A DNA stretch of 64,000 nt, taken from NCBI GenBank assembly GCA_964247755.1, contig CAXTVX010000010.1, forward strand, positions 10,858 through 74,857. The letters run 5' to 3'. Under the pieces are notes generated by a model. That model saw nothing but the letters and a program-made list of their open reading frames with translations. It searched no databases and was not told where the DNA came from. The DNA comes from Lichenicola sp964247755 (GTDB lineage: Bacteria; Pseudomonadota; Alphaproteobacteria; Acetobacterales; Acetobacteraceae). Shown here in pieces: positions 25,526 to 38,054 of the stretch (positions are counted from its first letter, which is position 1; every line of letters begins with the position of its first letter). A program made the translations under genes and the position numbers.

Positions 25526-25557
25526 GTCGCGTGGTCCGCCTCGTATCCGCGCGACGC

Positions 25558-25998
25558 CTATTCCTGGGCGATGATGGAGATCTTGCCGTCCCGCTCGGCG
25601 ATCGCGTAGCGCACCTGCGCGACCTCGTGCAGCCCGCGTTGGCGCACCGCGTACATGACGTCCGACTTCTGGATGTTCAGCTGGCGCATCCGCTTTTCCT
25701 GGAACTCGCCGCTCTCGTACACGATGATCGGCGTGCCGTCGACGATGCGGCCGAACCACGGCGAGTACAGCTTCAGCCATCCGACCAAGCGGTGCATCAG
25801 GCCGAAGGTGATCACCACGCTGACCCCCGCGGTCACCGAATGCTCGTCGCTGAGCACGCCGGTGAGGGTGGTCCCGGCGACCAGGAACAGCACCACGAGG
25901 TCGAGCGGTGCCAGTTGGCTCGAGGTGCGCCGTCCCAGGAAGCGCAGCGCGAACAGCAGGATCCAGTAGGCTGCCGCCGCACGCAGGATCACGCTCAT
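25558..25998 (-). CDS. DUF421 (YetF-like) membrane protein
   Basis: 146 residues. The N terminus MSVILRAAAAYWILLFALRF followed by LGRRTSSQLAPLDLVVLFL is the typical DUF421 start. A second hydrophobic segment (TAGVSVVITFGLMHRLVGWL) and a soluble C-terminal domain follow. That domain includes GRIVDGTPIIVYESGEFQEK, RQLNIQKSDVMYAVRQRGL and ERDGKISIIAQ. The ATG at 25998 gives the standard family length. YetF-type proteins have been linked to spore or membrane functions in Bacillus, but the activity is unsettled. The spacing to the upstream anchored protein gene (37 nt) suggests an operon. Confidence 0.88.
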   Translation of the reverse strand: MSVILRAAAAYWILLFALRFLGRRTSSQLAPLDLVVLFLVAGTTLTGVLSDEHSVTAGVSVVITFGLMHRLVGWLKLYSPWFGRIVDGTPIIVYESGEFQEKRMRQLNIQKSDVMYAVRQRGLHEVAQVRYAIAERDGKISIIAQE

Positions 25999-26035
25999 GG
26001 CCGGCGCTCCGTCCGGGATGTCCGAACCAGCCGGT

Positions 26036-26590
26036 TCATGGCAGGACGACCTGGATCCACTGCACCCTGTGGCGCCGGTCGGGCTGGTCCGCGGTCGCGT
26101 CCGCACCGATCCAGGCCTCGCAATCGACGATGCCGGGGGCAACAGGCATGGCGGCCATCCGGATCTTCGCGTCCGGCTCCTTCGGCGCCAGCGTGAAGCG
26201 GAACACCAGCCCCTTGCTCCCGACCATCGTTGCCGTCGTCTCCGGCACCGTGCGGGCGAGGCCCAGGGGCTCGACCATCTTGCCCGACACGAACAGGCTC
26301 ACCGGCATCGGGGCATCATCGGAGTTGGCCATGCGAAGCGTGATCTGGGTTGGCGTTCCTTCCCGGGTGACCGGCTCGTAGTCGACGTGCAGGGAGCCGT
26401 CCGGGCTGTGGGCGGTGCGATGGCTGAGGGGTCCGCGGCCGAGCAGGCCAGACAGACAGACCAGGAGGAACGCGACCATCGCCACCAGGCCGATCGCCTG
26501 GGCGATCGTCCAGCGTTGCTCGAACTCCAGGTCGTAGCCGACCTCGAGATAGTCGTCGACGCGATCGGCTCCGCGCGTGGGTTCTGCCAT
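26036..26590 (-). CDS. Membrane-anchored unknown protein
   Basis: 184 residues from ATG 26590, preceded by AGGAG with 5-nt spacing. A short cytoplasmic leader contains YLEVGYDLEFEQRW, followed by one helix (TIAQAIGLVAMVAFLLVCLS). An extracytoplasmic beta-rich domain follows, with SLHVDYEPVTREGTPTQITL, MPVSLFVSGKMVEPLGLA and KGLVFRFTLAPKEPD. No family is recognised. The combination with DUF421 directly downstream suggests they act together at the membrane (inference from spacing only). Confidence 0.75.
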   Translation of the reverse strand: MAEPTRGADRVDDYLEVGYDLEFEQRWTIAQAIGLVAMVAFLLVCLSGLLGRGPLSHRTAHSPDGSLHVDYEPVTREGTPTQITLRMANSDDAPMPVSLFVSGKMVEPLGLARTVPETTATMVGSKGLVFRFTLAPKEPDAKIRMAAMPVAPGIVDCEAWIGADATADQPDRRHRVQWIQVVLP

Positions 26591-26667
26591 GTGATCTCCT
26601 GGCGGATCAGCCGGTCGATCAACAATGGCCCTGGCCGCAGGTTGCCTCCGTCCGCGGCCGCCCCCGG

Positions 26668-27246
26668 TCAGCTTTGCGTGGCTTCCGGCGGCAGGTCGCG
26701 CATCCGACGGGCCAGGGCGTTGCTGCCGTGGCGCTCGGCCAGGAACAGGGCGGTGGTGCCCTCGCCGTCCCGGTGCAGCGGATCGGCGCCGCGGTCGAGC
26801 AGCAGCCGCGCCATCGCCTCGCGCCCGAACATGACCGCGAACATGAGCGGCGTCCGCCCGACATGGTTGGGCCGGTCGATCGCGGCACCGGCGTCGAGCA
26901 GCAGGCGGGCCACCGCGACGTCGCCCCGGAACGCGACGCCGCACAGGGCGGTGCTGCCCTTAGCGTCCGCAAGGTCGGGGGCAGCGCCACGCCGGATCAG
27001 CAGCGCGGTGGCGGCCTGGTGGCCGTTGTAGGCGGCGAGGATCAGGGGCGTGTAGCCGCGTCCGTCGGTCCGGTCCGGATCGATGCCGGCATCGAGGAAC
27101 TGCTCCAGCAGGTCGGCCTGCCCGTCGCGGGCGGCGCCGAAATACAGCGCCTCGACCTCCGCATGGGTGAAGCCTGGCGCATGGGTAAAGCCGGGCGCAT
27201 GGAGCGGGCCGGGCGCCAGCAACCGGCCATCGTCCGGATCGGTCAT
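26668..27246 (-). CDS. Ankyrin-repeat protein
   Basis: 192-residue soluble protein with about four ankyrin repeats. The signature TPLxxA helices are seen in YTPLILAAYNGHQAATALLI, STALCGVAFRGDVAVARLLL, RTPLMFAVMFGREAMARLLL and TTALFLAERHGSNALARRMR. It presumably mediates protein-protein contacts; the partner is unknown. The start ATG 27246 has GGAGG 5 nt upstream. The leader carries a short direct duplication, HAPGFT HAPGFT HAEVE, a recent slippage product. It has its own promoter candidate at 27271-27300. Confidence 0.88.
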   Translation of the reverse strand: MTDPDDGRLLAPGPLHAPGFTHAPGFTHAEVEALYFGAARDGQADLLEQFLDAGIDPDRTDGRGYTPLILAAYNGHQAATALLIRRGAAPDLADAKGSTALCGVAFRGDVAVARLLLDAGAAIDRPNHVGRTPLMFAVMFGREAMARLLLDRGADPLHRDGEGTTALFLAERHGSNALARRMRDLPPEATQS

Positions 27247-27270
27247 GGCGTCCTCCGTGGCAGCGGAGCC

Positions 27271-27300
27271 AGGATAGGCGCGCCGCACGACGCTTGTCAT
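27271..27300 (-). promoter_or_regulatory. Predicted sigma-70 promoter of the ankyrin gene
   Basis: On the minus strand, ATGACA (27300-27295) and TATCCT (27276-27271) are separated by 18 nt. They match the -35 and -10 consensus at 5/6 and 4/6. The 5' UTR would be about 20 nt, leaving just room for the GGAGG site before ATG 27246. Confidence 0.45.
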
Positions 27301-27356
27301 CCGCCGCGGCGCACCGCCGGAGCCGGTCCGTGCCGGTGCGTGCAGCCCGGCCCCGG

Positions 27357-31869
<4,513 letters not shown>

Positions 31870-31873
<4 letters not shown>

Positions 31874-34008
31874 TTCGGAAGGTCCGGCACAAGTTCGAAC
31901 AGCAGGAAGGAGCGGCCGGTGACGTCGTACACCTGCTCCGGCGTGAAGTGCTGGTCCTCCTTCTCCTCGCTCTCCTCGGACAGGTTGGTGTCGATGATCA
32001 GCTTCCATATCTGCTCGGTCGCCGGCGGCAGCTTGAAGCCGACCAAGTCGTGCCAGGCGTTGAACACCATCAGCAGGGTGGCATCCAGTCCGCGCTTCTT
32101 GATGCCGCTCGGCTGTGCACGGCCATCGAGCATCAGGCCGAGACATTGTGCCGTCTCCCAGTCCCCCGGCATCATCTCGCCGCCGCCCGCGTTGACCCAG
32201 GTCAGCTCCTTGATGTCGAGCTCCTCGTTGTAGCCGGCGGTCAGGAACCGGTTGCGACGCAGGATCGGGAAGCGACGGCGCAGCGCGGTCAGACGCGACA
32301 CGAAACGGATCAGGCTCCGGCCCTTCTCCGCGATGTCCCAGTTCACCCAGGAGATGTCGCTGTCCTGGCAGTACGCGTTGTTGTTGCCGTCCTGCGTGCG
32401 GCCGAACTCGTCGCCGGCGAGCAGCATCGGCGTGCCCTGGCTGAGCAGCAGCGTCGACAGCATGTTGCGCATCTGCCGCGCCCGCACGCGCTGGATCTCC
32501 GGATCGTCGGTCGGGCCCTCGACGCCGTAGTTGTAGGAGCGGTTGTCGGACGAGCCATCCTTGTTGTCCTCGCCGTTCGCCTCGTTGTGCTTCTCGTTGT
32601 AGGTGACGCAGTCGTTCAGGGTGAAGCCGTCATGGGCGGTGATGAAGTTGACGCAGGCCCACGGCTTGCGGCCCTGGCGGTCGAATTCGGCCGGGCTTCC
32701 GAGCAGGCGCGGCGCGATCTTGGCCGCGACCAGATCGCCCTTCCAGAACTCGCGCACCTCGTCGCGGAACTTGTCGTTCCACTCGGCCCAGCCAGGCGGG
32801 AACTCGCCCACCTGGTAGCCGCCGGGGCCGCAATCCCAGGGCTCGGCGATCAGCTTGACCGTGCCCAGCGTCGGATCCTGGCTGCACGCCTTGAGGAAGC
32901 CGGACTGGTTGTCGAAGCCGTTCGGCTCGCGGGCCAGGATGGTGCCGAGATCGAAGCGGAAGCCGTCGACGTGCGTCTCCTCGGCCCAATAGCGCAGGCT
33001 GTCGGTGACCATCTGCATCACCCGCGGGTGCGACAGGTTGACCGTGTTGCCGGTGCCGGTGTCGTTGATGTAGTAGCGCGGCTGGTCCGGGAGAAGCCGG
33101 TAGTACGACGTGTTGTCGATGCCCTTGAACGACAGGGTCGGACCGCGCTCGTTGCCTTCCGCGGTGTGGTTGTAGACCACGTCGAGGATCACCTCGAGCC
33201 CGGCCTCGTGGATCGCCGCGACCATCTCCTTGAACTCGCGCAACGATTGTTCCGGCTCCGCGGCATAGCGGGTGTTGGGTGCGAAGAAGCCGATCGAGTT
33301 GTAGCCCCAGTAGTTGGTGAGGTCCTTCTCCAGCAGGTTGCTGTCGAGGATGAAGCTGTGGATCGGCAGCAGTTCGATGGAGGTGACGCCGAGCTTCTTG
33401 ATGTAGTTCAGCACCGCCGGCGTCTTCATGCCGACATAGGTGCCGCGCAGAGACTCCGGCACCGCCGGATGCTTCATGGTGTAGCCGCGGACGTGGGTCT
33501 CGTAGAGGATCGTCTGGTCCCACGGGATCGGATTGCGCTTCGGCTGGCCCTTCCAATCGAAGGTCGGGTCGATCACCACCGACTTGACCATGAACGGCGC
33601 GCTGTCGCGCTCGTCGAAGCTCAGGTCGTCGTCCGGGTGGCCGATGGTGTAGCCGAACAGCGCCGGGTCCCACTTCAGCTCGCCGAAATGCGCCGGCGCG
33701 TAGGGGTCGAGCAGCAGCTTGTTCGGATTGAAGCGGTGGCCGGCCTCCGGTGCATACGGCCCGTGCACGCGGTAGCCATAGATCTGGCCGGGCCCGACAC
33801 CTGGCAGCCAGCCGTGGAAGATCTGGTCGGTATACTCCGGCAGGGTGACGCGTTCGACCTCGACCTTGCCGTCGCTGTCGAACAGGCAGACCTCGACCTT
33901 GGTCGCGTTGGCGGAGAACAGCGCGAAGTTCGTCCCCTTGCCGTCCCAGGTGGCGCCGCGCGGGAACGGATAGCCTTCACGCAGGTTCTTCTTGACGATA
34001 CTGGCCAC
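31870..34008 (-). CDS. treX: Glycogen-debranching isoamylase GlgX/TreX
   Basis: 712-residue GH13 debranching enzyme hydrolysing alpha-1,6 branches of glycogen to supply linear maltodextrins to TreY. A CBM48 N-terminal domain (GTNFALFSANATKVEVCLF) precedes the barrel. The nucleophile is in ETHVDGFRFDLGTILARE, the acid in VKLIAEPWDCGPGGYQVGEF, and the transition-state Asp in FITAHDGFTLND. The trehalose-operon context favours the TreX name, but sequence alone does not separate it from GlgX. It is first in the operon. No glycogen synthase is in the window. Confidence 0.94.
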
Positions 34009-34059
34009 GGGCAGTCCTTCGACGATGGAGGCGATGTCCGCGACAGAACCCGTGCTGCC

Positions 34060-35082
34060 CTAGCCGGTTCCGCCAGGCGGAAATGGTGATGATGCCGTGA
34101 AGGCCCGCGTGTCGCCGCAGCCGAGCGTGACGAACGCGCCGGGCGGCAGGCCGCGATCGCTGCACGATGCCGCCAGCCGACGTTCCGGCTCGTCGATCGG
34201 CTCGTCGGTCAGCTGGAAGGTGCCGAAATGCATGCCGATCGAACGGTGCGCGCCGAGCGACAGGTGGGCGCCCACCGCCTCCTCCGGGTTCATGTGCACC
34301 GCCGCCATCAGCGAACGCGGATCGTAGGCGCCGATCGGCAGCAGGGCGAGGTCGGGCGGGCCCAGAAGCCGGCCGATCTCGCTCCAGTGCGGCCCGTCGC
34401 CGGAATCGCCGGCGAACAGCACACGCATCGGCGCCTGCTCGATCATGAAGCCGGACCACAGCGCCCGCCTGCCGTCGAACGGGGTGCGGGCCGAGAAGTG
34501 CCGTGCCGGGGTGGCGGTGACGGTGGCATCCCCGACGCGGTGCGACTGCCACCAGTCGAGCTCGGTGATCCGCGTCGCGCCCGCCTGTGCCAGCAGCCGG
34601 GCGTTGCCGAGTGGGGTGACGAAGGCGGGCGCGTCGCGGGCGACGATCGCCGACAGGCTGGGCAGGTCGAGGTGGTCGTAGTGGTTGTGCGACACCAGCA
34701 CCAGGTCGACCGGCGGCAGAGCGTCAAGCCGCCGTCCCGGCGGTCGCGCCCGCTTCGGCCCGGCCCAGGACACCGGCGAGCAGCGCTCGCTGAACACCGG
34801 GTCGGTCAGGATCGTGAGGCCGGGCAGCCGGAGCAGGAAGCCGGCATGGCCGAGAAAGGTGAGGCTGGCGCCGTCCGCCGGCGGCTCGCCGCGCGGGTCG
34901 CCTTCGGGCGGCGGGTCCACGATCCCGGACGGCCAGGGTGCACGCGTGCCGCCGAGCCGCCAGCGCAGGATCGGCAGCAGGCCGCGGCCGGCCGACGGCC
35001 GCTGCGGCGCCGGTCCGGTCGCGGGGTTGTGGAACAGGGTCCCGTCGCAATGGTCGGACGGCGGAAACGCGGTCGCCGTCAT
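34060..35082 (-). CDS. Metallo-beta-lactamase-fold hydrolase (NAPE-PLD/UlaG-like)
   Basis: 340-residue metallo-hydrolase. Metal ligands are visible in LVLVSHNHYDHLDLPSL (HxHxDH), then TPARHFSARTPFDGRRALW, LFAGDSGDGPHW and IGMHFGTFQLTDEP near the end. The leading SLTFLGHAGFLLRLPGLTIL and TDPVFSERCSPVSWAGPKR are typical of the PF12706 group that contains N-acyl-phosphatidylethanolamine phospholipase D. The start overlaps the dehydrogenase stop by 4 nt. The substrate cannot be assigned; a phospholipid-like ester is one family possibility. Confidence 0.87.
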   Translation of the reverse strand: MTATAFPPSDHCDGTLFHNPATGPAPQRPSAGRGLLPILRWRLGGTRAPWPSGIVDPPPEGDPRGEPPADGASLTFLGHAGFLLRLPGLTILTDPVFSERCSPVSWAGPKRARPPGRRLDALPPVDLVLVSHNHYDHLDLPSLSAIVARDAPAFVTPLGNARLLAQAGATRITELDWWQSHRVGDATVTATPARHFSARTPFDGRRALWSGFMIEQAPMRVLFAGDSGDGPHWSEIGRLLGPPDLALLPIGAYDPRSLMAAVHMNPEEAVGAHLSLGAHRSIGMHFGTFQLTDEPIDEPERRLAASCSDRGLPPGAFVTLGCGDTRAFTASSPFPPGGTG

Positions 35083-36404
35083 GCCGGCGGCGGCACGGTG
35101 ATGACCCGCGCGCCGCGGCTGTAGGTGAGCCAGGCCGACGCCCAGTTCACGTACACCGCGATGCGGTTCTGCGCGCTCACCAGCAGGAGCAGGTGCACGG
35201 CACTCCACACCAGCCAGGCCGGCAGGCCGGTCAGGCGGATCCGGCCGAAATCCGCCACCGCCGAGGACCGGCCGATCACCGCGAGCTGGCCCCAGTCGGT
35301 GTAGCGGAACGGACCGGGCGAGGGCCGTCCGCGCAGCCGGGCGGCGATCACCCGGCCGACATGGCGGCCCTGCTGCTTGGCGACCGAGCCCAGCCCGGGC
35401 AACGGCTTGTTGTCCGGACCGTCCAGTGCAGCCGCGTCGCCGATCACGAAGATCTCCGGATGGCCAGGCAGGCTGCAATCCCCTTCCACGGCGACCAGGC
35501 CGCGCCTGTCGCCTCCGATGCCGAGCCAGCGCGCCACCGGCGTGGCCGCGGTGCCGGCGGCCCAGAACACGAAGGCGGCGTCGATGCGCTCGTTCCCGGC
35601 CAGCACGCCCTGCTCGTCCAGCGCCTTCACCCCGGCGCCGAGCCGCAGCTCGACCCCGATCCGCTGCAGCCGGCGGACGGCGTAGTCCGACAGGCGCGTC
35701 GGAAACGAGGCGAGGACGCGGTCGCCGGCGTCGCACAGCACGATGCGGGCGGTGGAAGGCTGGATGTGCCGGAAGTCGCGCGCCAGGGTGTTGTGGGCGA
35801 GCTCGGCGATCGAGCCGGCCATCTCGACCCCGGTGGGACCGGCGCCGACCACCACGAAGGTCAGCAGCCGGCGCACCGCGGCGGGATCGTCCTCGGTCTC
35901 GGCACGCTCGAAGGCGTCCAGCAGGCGCGCGCGCACCGACAGGGCGTCGGCGGCGCTCTTCAGCGCCGGGGCACGCGCCGCCCAGTCGTCGTGGCCGAAC
36001 CAGGAGTAGACCGACCCGGTCGCCAGCACGAGCGTGTCGTAGGGCACCGGCGCGTGCCCCTGGATGGCGACGGTCCGGCCCTGCCGGTCCACCCCCGTCA
36101 CCTCGGCCATCAGCACGGACACATTGGCGGCGCGACGGAACACCGAGCGGATCGGCACGGCGATGCTGGTGGCGCTCAGCGCGGCGGTCGCCACCTGGTA
36201 GAGCAGGGGCTGGAACAGGGTGTGGTTGGTGCGGTCGATCACCGTGACGGCGCATCCGGTGCCGGCCAGGATCTTCGCCGCGTTCAGCCCGCCGAAGCCG
36301 CCGCCGACGATCACGACCCGGTGAGCGACCGGGGCGTGGGTCGCCGCGGTCGTCGTAGCCGACGGCTCCGGTTGGGCCCTGTCGCTCGGCATTCGGCTTG
36401 GCAT
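35079..36404 (-). CDS. Type II NADH dehydrogenase-like flavoprotein
   Basis: 441-residue FAD/NAD(P)-binding oxidoreductase of the NDH-2 type, which passes electrons from NADH to quinone without proton pumping. The FAD site is RVVIVGGGFGGLNAAKIL, the NADH site FVVVGAGPTGVEMAGSIAEL, and typical blocks are HTLFQPLLYQVATAALS, TLVLATGSVYSWFGHDDW, IFVIGDAAAL and KPLPGLGSVAKQQGRHVGRV. A C-terminal hydrophobic helix (PAWLVWSAVHLLLLVSAQNR) anchors it to the membrane. ATG 36404 has GAGG upstream; ATG 36392 is an alternative. The gene is coupled to the metallo-hydrolase downstream. Confidence 0.92.
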   Translation of the reverse strand: MPSRMPSDRAQPEPSATTTAATHAPVAHRVVIVGGGFGGLNAAKILAGTGCAVTVIDRTNHTLFQPLLYQVATAALSATSIAVPIRSVFRRAANVSVLMAEVTGVDRQGRTVAIQGHAPVPYDTLVLATGSVYSWFGHDDWAARAPALKSAADALSVRARLLDAFERAETEDDPAAVRRLLTFVVVGAGPTGVEMAGSIAELAHNTLARDFRHIQPSTARIVLCDAGDRVLASFPTRLSDYAVRRLQRIGVELRLGAGVKALDEQGVLAGNERIDAAFVFWAAGTAATPVARWLGIGGDRRGLVAVEGDCSLPGHPEIFVIGDAAALDGPDNKPLPGLGSVAKQQGRHVGRVIAARLRGRPSPGPFRYTDWGQLAVIGRSSAVADFGRIRLTGLPAWLVWSAVHLLLLVSAQNRIAVYVNWASAWLTYSRGARVITVPPPA

Positions 36405-36496
36405 CGACCTCGAACCCTTCCTGCCGGCAGGCCCGGATGCCGCGCCGGCCCCGCGGCATGCGGCCGGAGCAGGGCAACGTCACGTCCCGGCGCCGG

Positions 36497-36525
36497 TTGC
36501 GCGGGCCGCGGCCGGCCCTTAATGC
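36497..36525 (+). promoter_or_regulatory. Predicted promoter of the RND efflux operon
   Basis: TTGCGC (36497-36502) and TAATGC (36520-36525) are separated by 17 nt in the divergent gap between the dehydrogenase and the efflux adaptor. The match to consensus is moderate. No inverted-repeat operator and no adjacent TetR/MarR regulator gene is seen. Confidence 0.35.
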
Positions 36526-36590
36526 AGGGACGATCGGACAGCCGCGCTGCCGCCGGTCCCGGCCACGGCCGAACCAAGGAACCCCCCCGG

Positions 36591-38045
36591 ATGCCGCGTC
36601 CACCAGCACGGGCCCTGGCGCTCGTCGCCGTTCTCCCGCTTGCCGCACTGCTCGTCCCGGTCGCCGCCCCGATCGGCGTGGACATCGCGCTGGCGGCACC
36701 GCCTCCGGCTCCCCCACCACCGGCAGTGGGCGTCACCGCGGTGCACAGCCAGCCGGTGACCAGCAGTGCGCAGTACATCGGCCGGATCCAGGCAATCGAC
36801 CGGGTGGCGCTGGTGGCGCGCGTGACCGCCTACCTGGACCGGCGCCTGTTCGACGAGGGCGCCGAGGTGAAGAAGGGCGACCTGCTGTACGTGCTGGAAC
36901 AGGGGCCGTTCCAGGCGCAGGTGCTGGCGCAGCAGGGCACGCTGGCCCAGGCCCAGGCCAACGTGGTCAACGCCCGGGTGAACTTCCAGCGCCAGGCCGA
37001 GCTGCTGCGCACCCCGGCCGGGCAGAAGCAGGCCTACGACAACGCGTCCGAGACCGCGCAGAGCGGTGCCGCCAACGTGCTGACGGCGCAGGGCAACCTG
37101 CAGAGCGCGCAGATCCAGCTCGGCTACACCGAGATACGAGCCCCGGTGGACGGCCGGATCACCTCGACCGCGGTCAACGAGGGCAACGTGGTCAGCCCGA
37201 GCAGCGGCGCACTTGCCACCATCGTCACCCAGGACCCGATGTACGTGGTGTTCCCGGCGGCGACCCGCGACGTGCTGGGCCTGCAGCGGAAGTACCGGAA
37301 AACCGGCGGGCTGGGCCAGGCGGCGGTCAAGCTCACGCTCGGCGACGGTTCGCTGTACGACCACGACGGCAGGCTGGACTACGTGTCGCCGACGGTCGCC
37401 ACCCAGACCGACACCATCACGCTCCGCGCCACGGTCGACAACCCGCAGCGCGGCCAGGGCGCCGGTGGCCACGGGCTGACCAGCCGCGAGCTGGTGGATG
37501 GCGAGTTCGTGACGGTGACGGTGCAGGACCCGCATCCGGTCGAACGCCTGGTGATCCCGCGTGCCGCCGTGCTGTCGGACCAGCAGGGCGACTATGCCTT
37601 CACGGTGGACGCGCAGCACCACGCCAGGCGGGTCAACCTCCGGCTGGGCGACATCGTCGGCACCGACTCCGTGGTGCTGTCCGGCCTGACCGAGGGCGAG
37701 GGGATCATCGTCGACGGGCTGCAGCGGGTGCACGACGGCGGGATCGTGTCTCCGACCGAGCCGCAGCCGGTGGTGGCCGATCCCGACGTGGCGCAGGGCC
37801 AGCAGTCCGGCGCCGGCCGCAACGCCGTGTCCGGCGGGGCCGCGACCGGCGGTCCGGCTAACACCGGGGCGCCGGGGAGCGGCCGGAACGCTGGCCAGGG
37901 TTCCGGCCAGACTGGGACTGGCGCGACCGGGACCGGCCAGACTGGAGCCGGCCAGACCGGCAGCCAGGCGTCGAGGGACCAGGCAGCTGCGGGCCAGGGC
38001 AGCTCGTCCCCGCCGGCGTCCAGCACCAGCCCGAGCCAGCACTAG
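36591..38045 (+). CDS. RND efflux periplasmic adaptor (membrane-fusion protein)
   Basis: 484-residue AcrA/MexA-type adaptor linking an inner-membrane RND pump to an outer-membrane channel. An exported N terminus (RALALVAVLPLAALLVPVAA) is followed by the lipoyl/hairpin/barrel pattern: YIGRIQAIDRVALVARVTAY, YLDRRLFDEGAEVKKGDLLY, the helical hairpin LAQAQANVVNARVNFQRQAE, and QLGYTEIRAPVDGRITSTAV. There is no lipobox Cys. The last ~90 residues are a low-complexity Gly/Gln/Thr/Ser tail with repeated GTGQTG-like units. The start ATG 36591 has AAGGA about 10 nt upstream. The pump gene follows after 9 nt; no outer-membrane channel gene is in the window. Confidence 0.94.
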   Translation: MPRPPARALALVAVLPLAALLVPVAAPIGVDIALAAPPPAPPPPAVGVTAVHSQPVTSSAQYIGRIQAIDRVALVARVTAYLDRRLFDEGAEVKKGDLLYVLEQGPFQAQVLAQQGTLAQAQANVVNARVNFQRQAELLRTPAGQKQAYDNASETAQSGAANVLTAQGNLQSAQIQLGYTEIRAPVDGRITSTAVNEGNVVSPSSGALATIVTQDPMYVVFPAATRDVLGLQRKYRKTGGLGQAAVKLTLGDGSLYDHDGRLDYVSPTVATQTDTITLRATVDNPQRGQGAGGHGLTSRELVDGEFVTVTVQDPHPVERLVIPRAAVLSDQQGDYAFTVDAQHHARRVNLRLGDIVGTDSVVLSGLTEGEGIIVDGLQRVHDGGIVSPTEPQPVVADPDVAQGQQSGAGRNAVSGGAATGGPANTGAPGSGRNAGQGSGQTGTGATGTGQTGAGQTGSQASRDQAAAGQGSSSPPASSTSPSQH

Positions 38046-38054
38046 GATCCCGCC

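Noticed and set aside
34938..36590. Plus-strand frame continuing upstream of the RND adaptor
   Set aside because: It lies opposite the metallo-hydrolase and dehydrogenase genes; the signal peptide at 36591 marks the true start.
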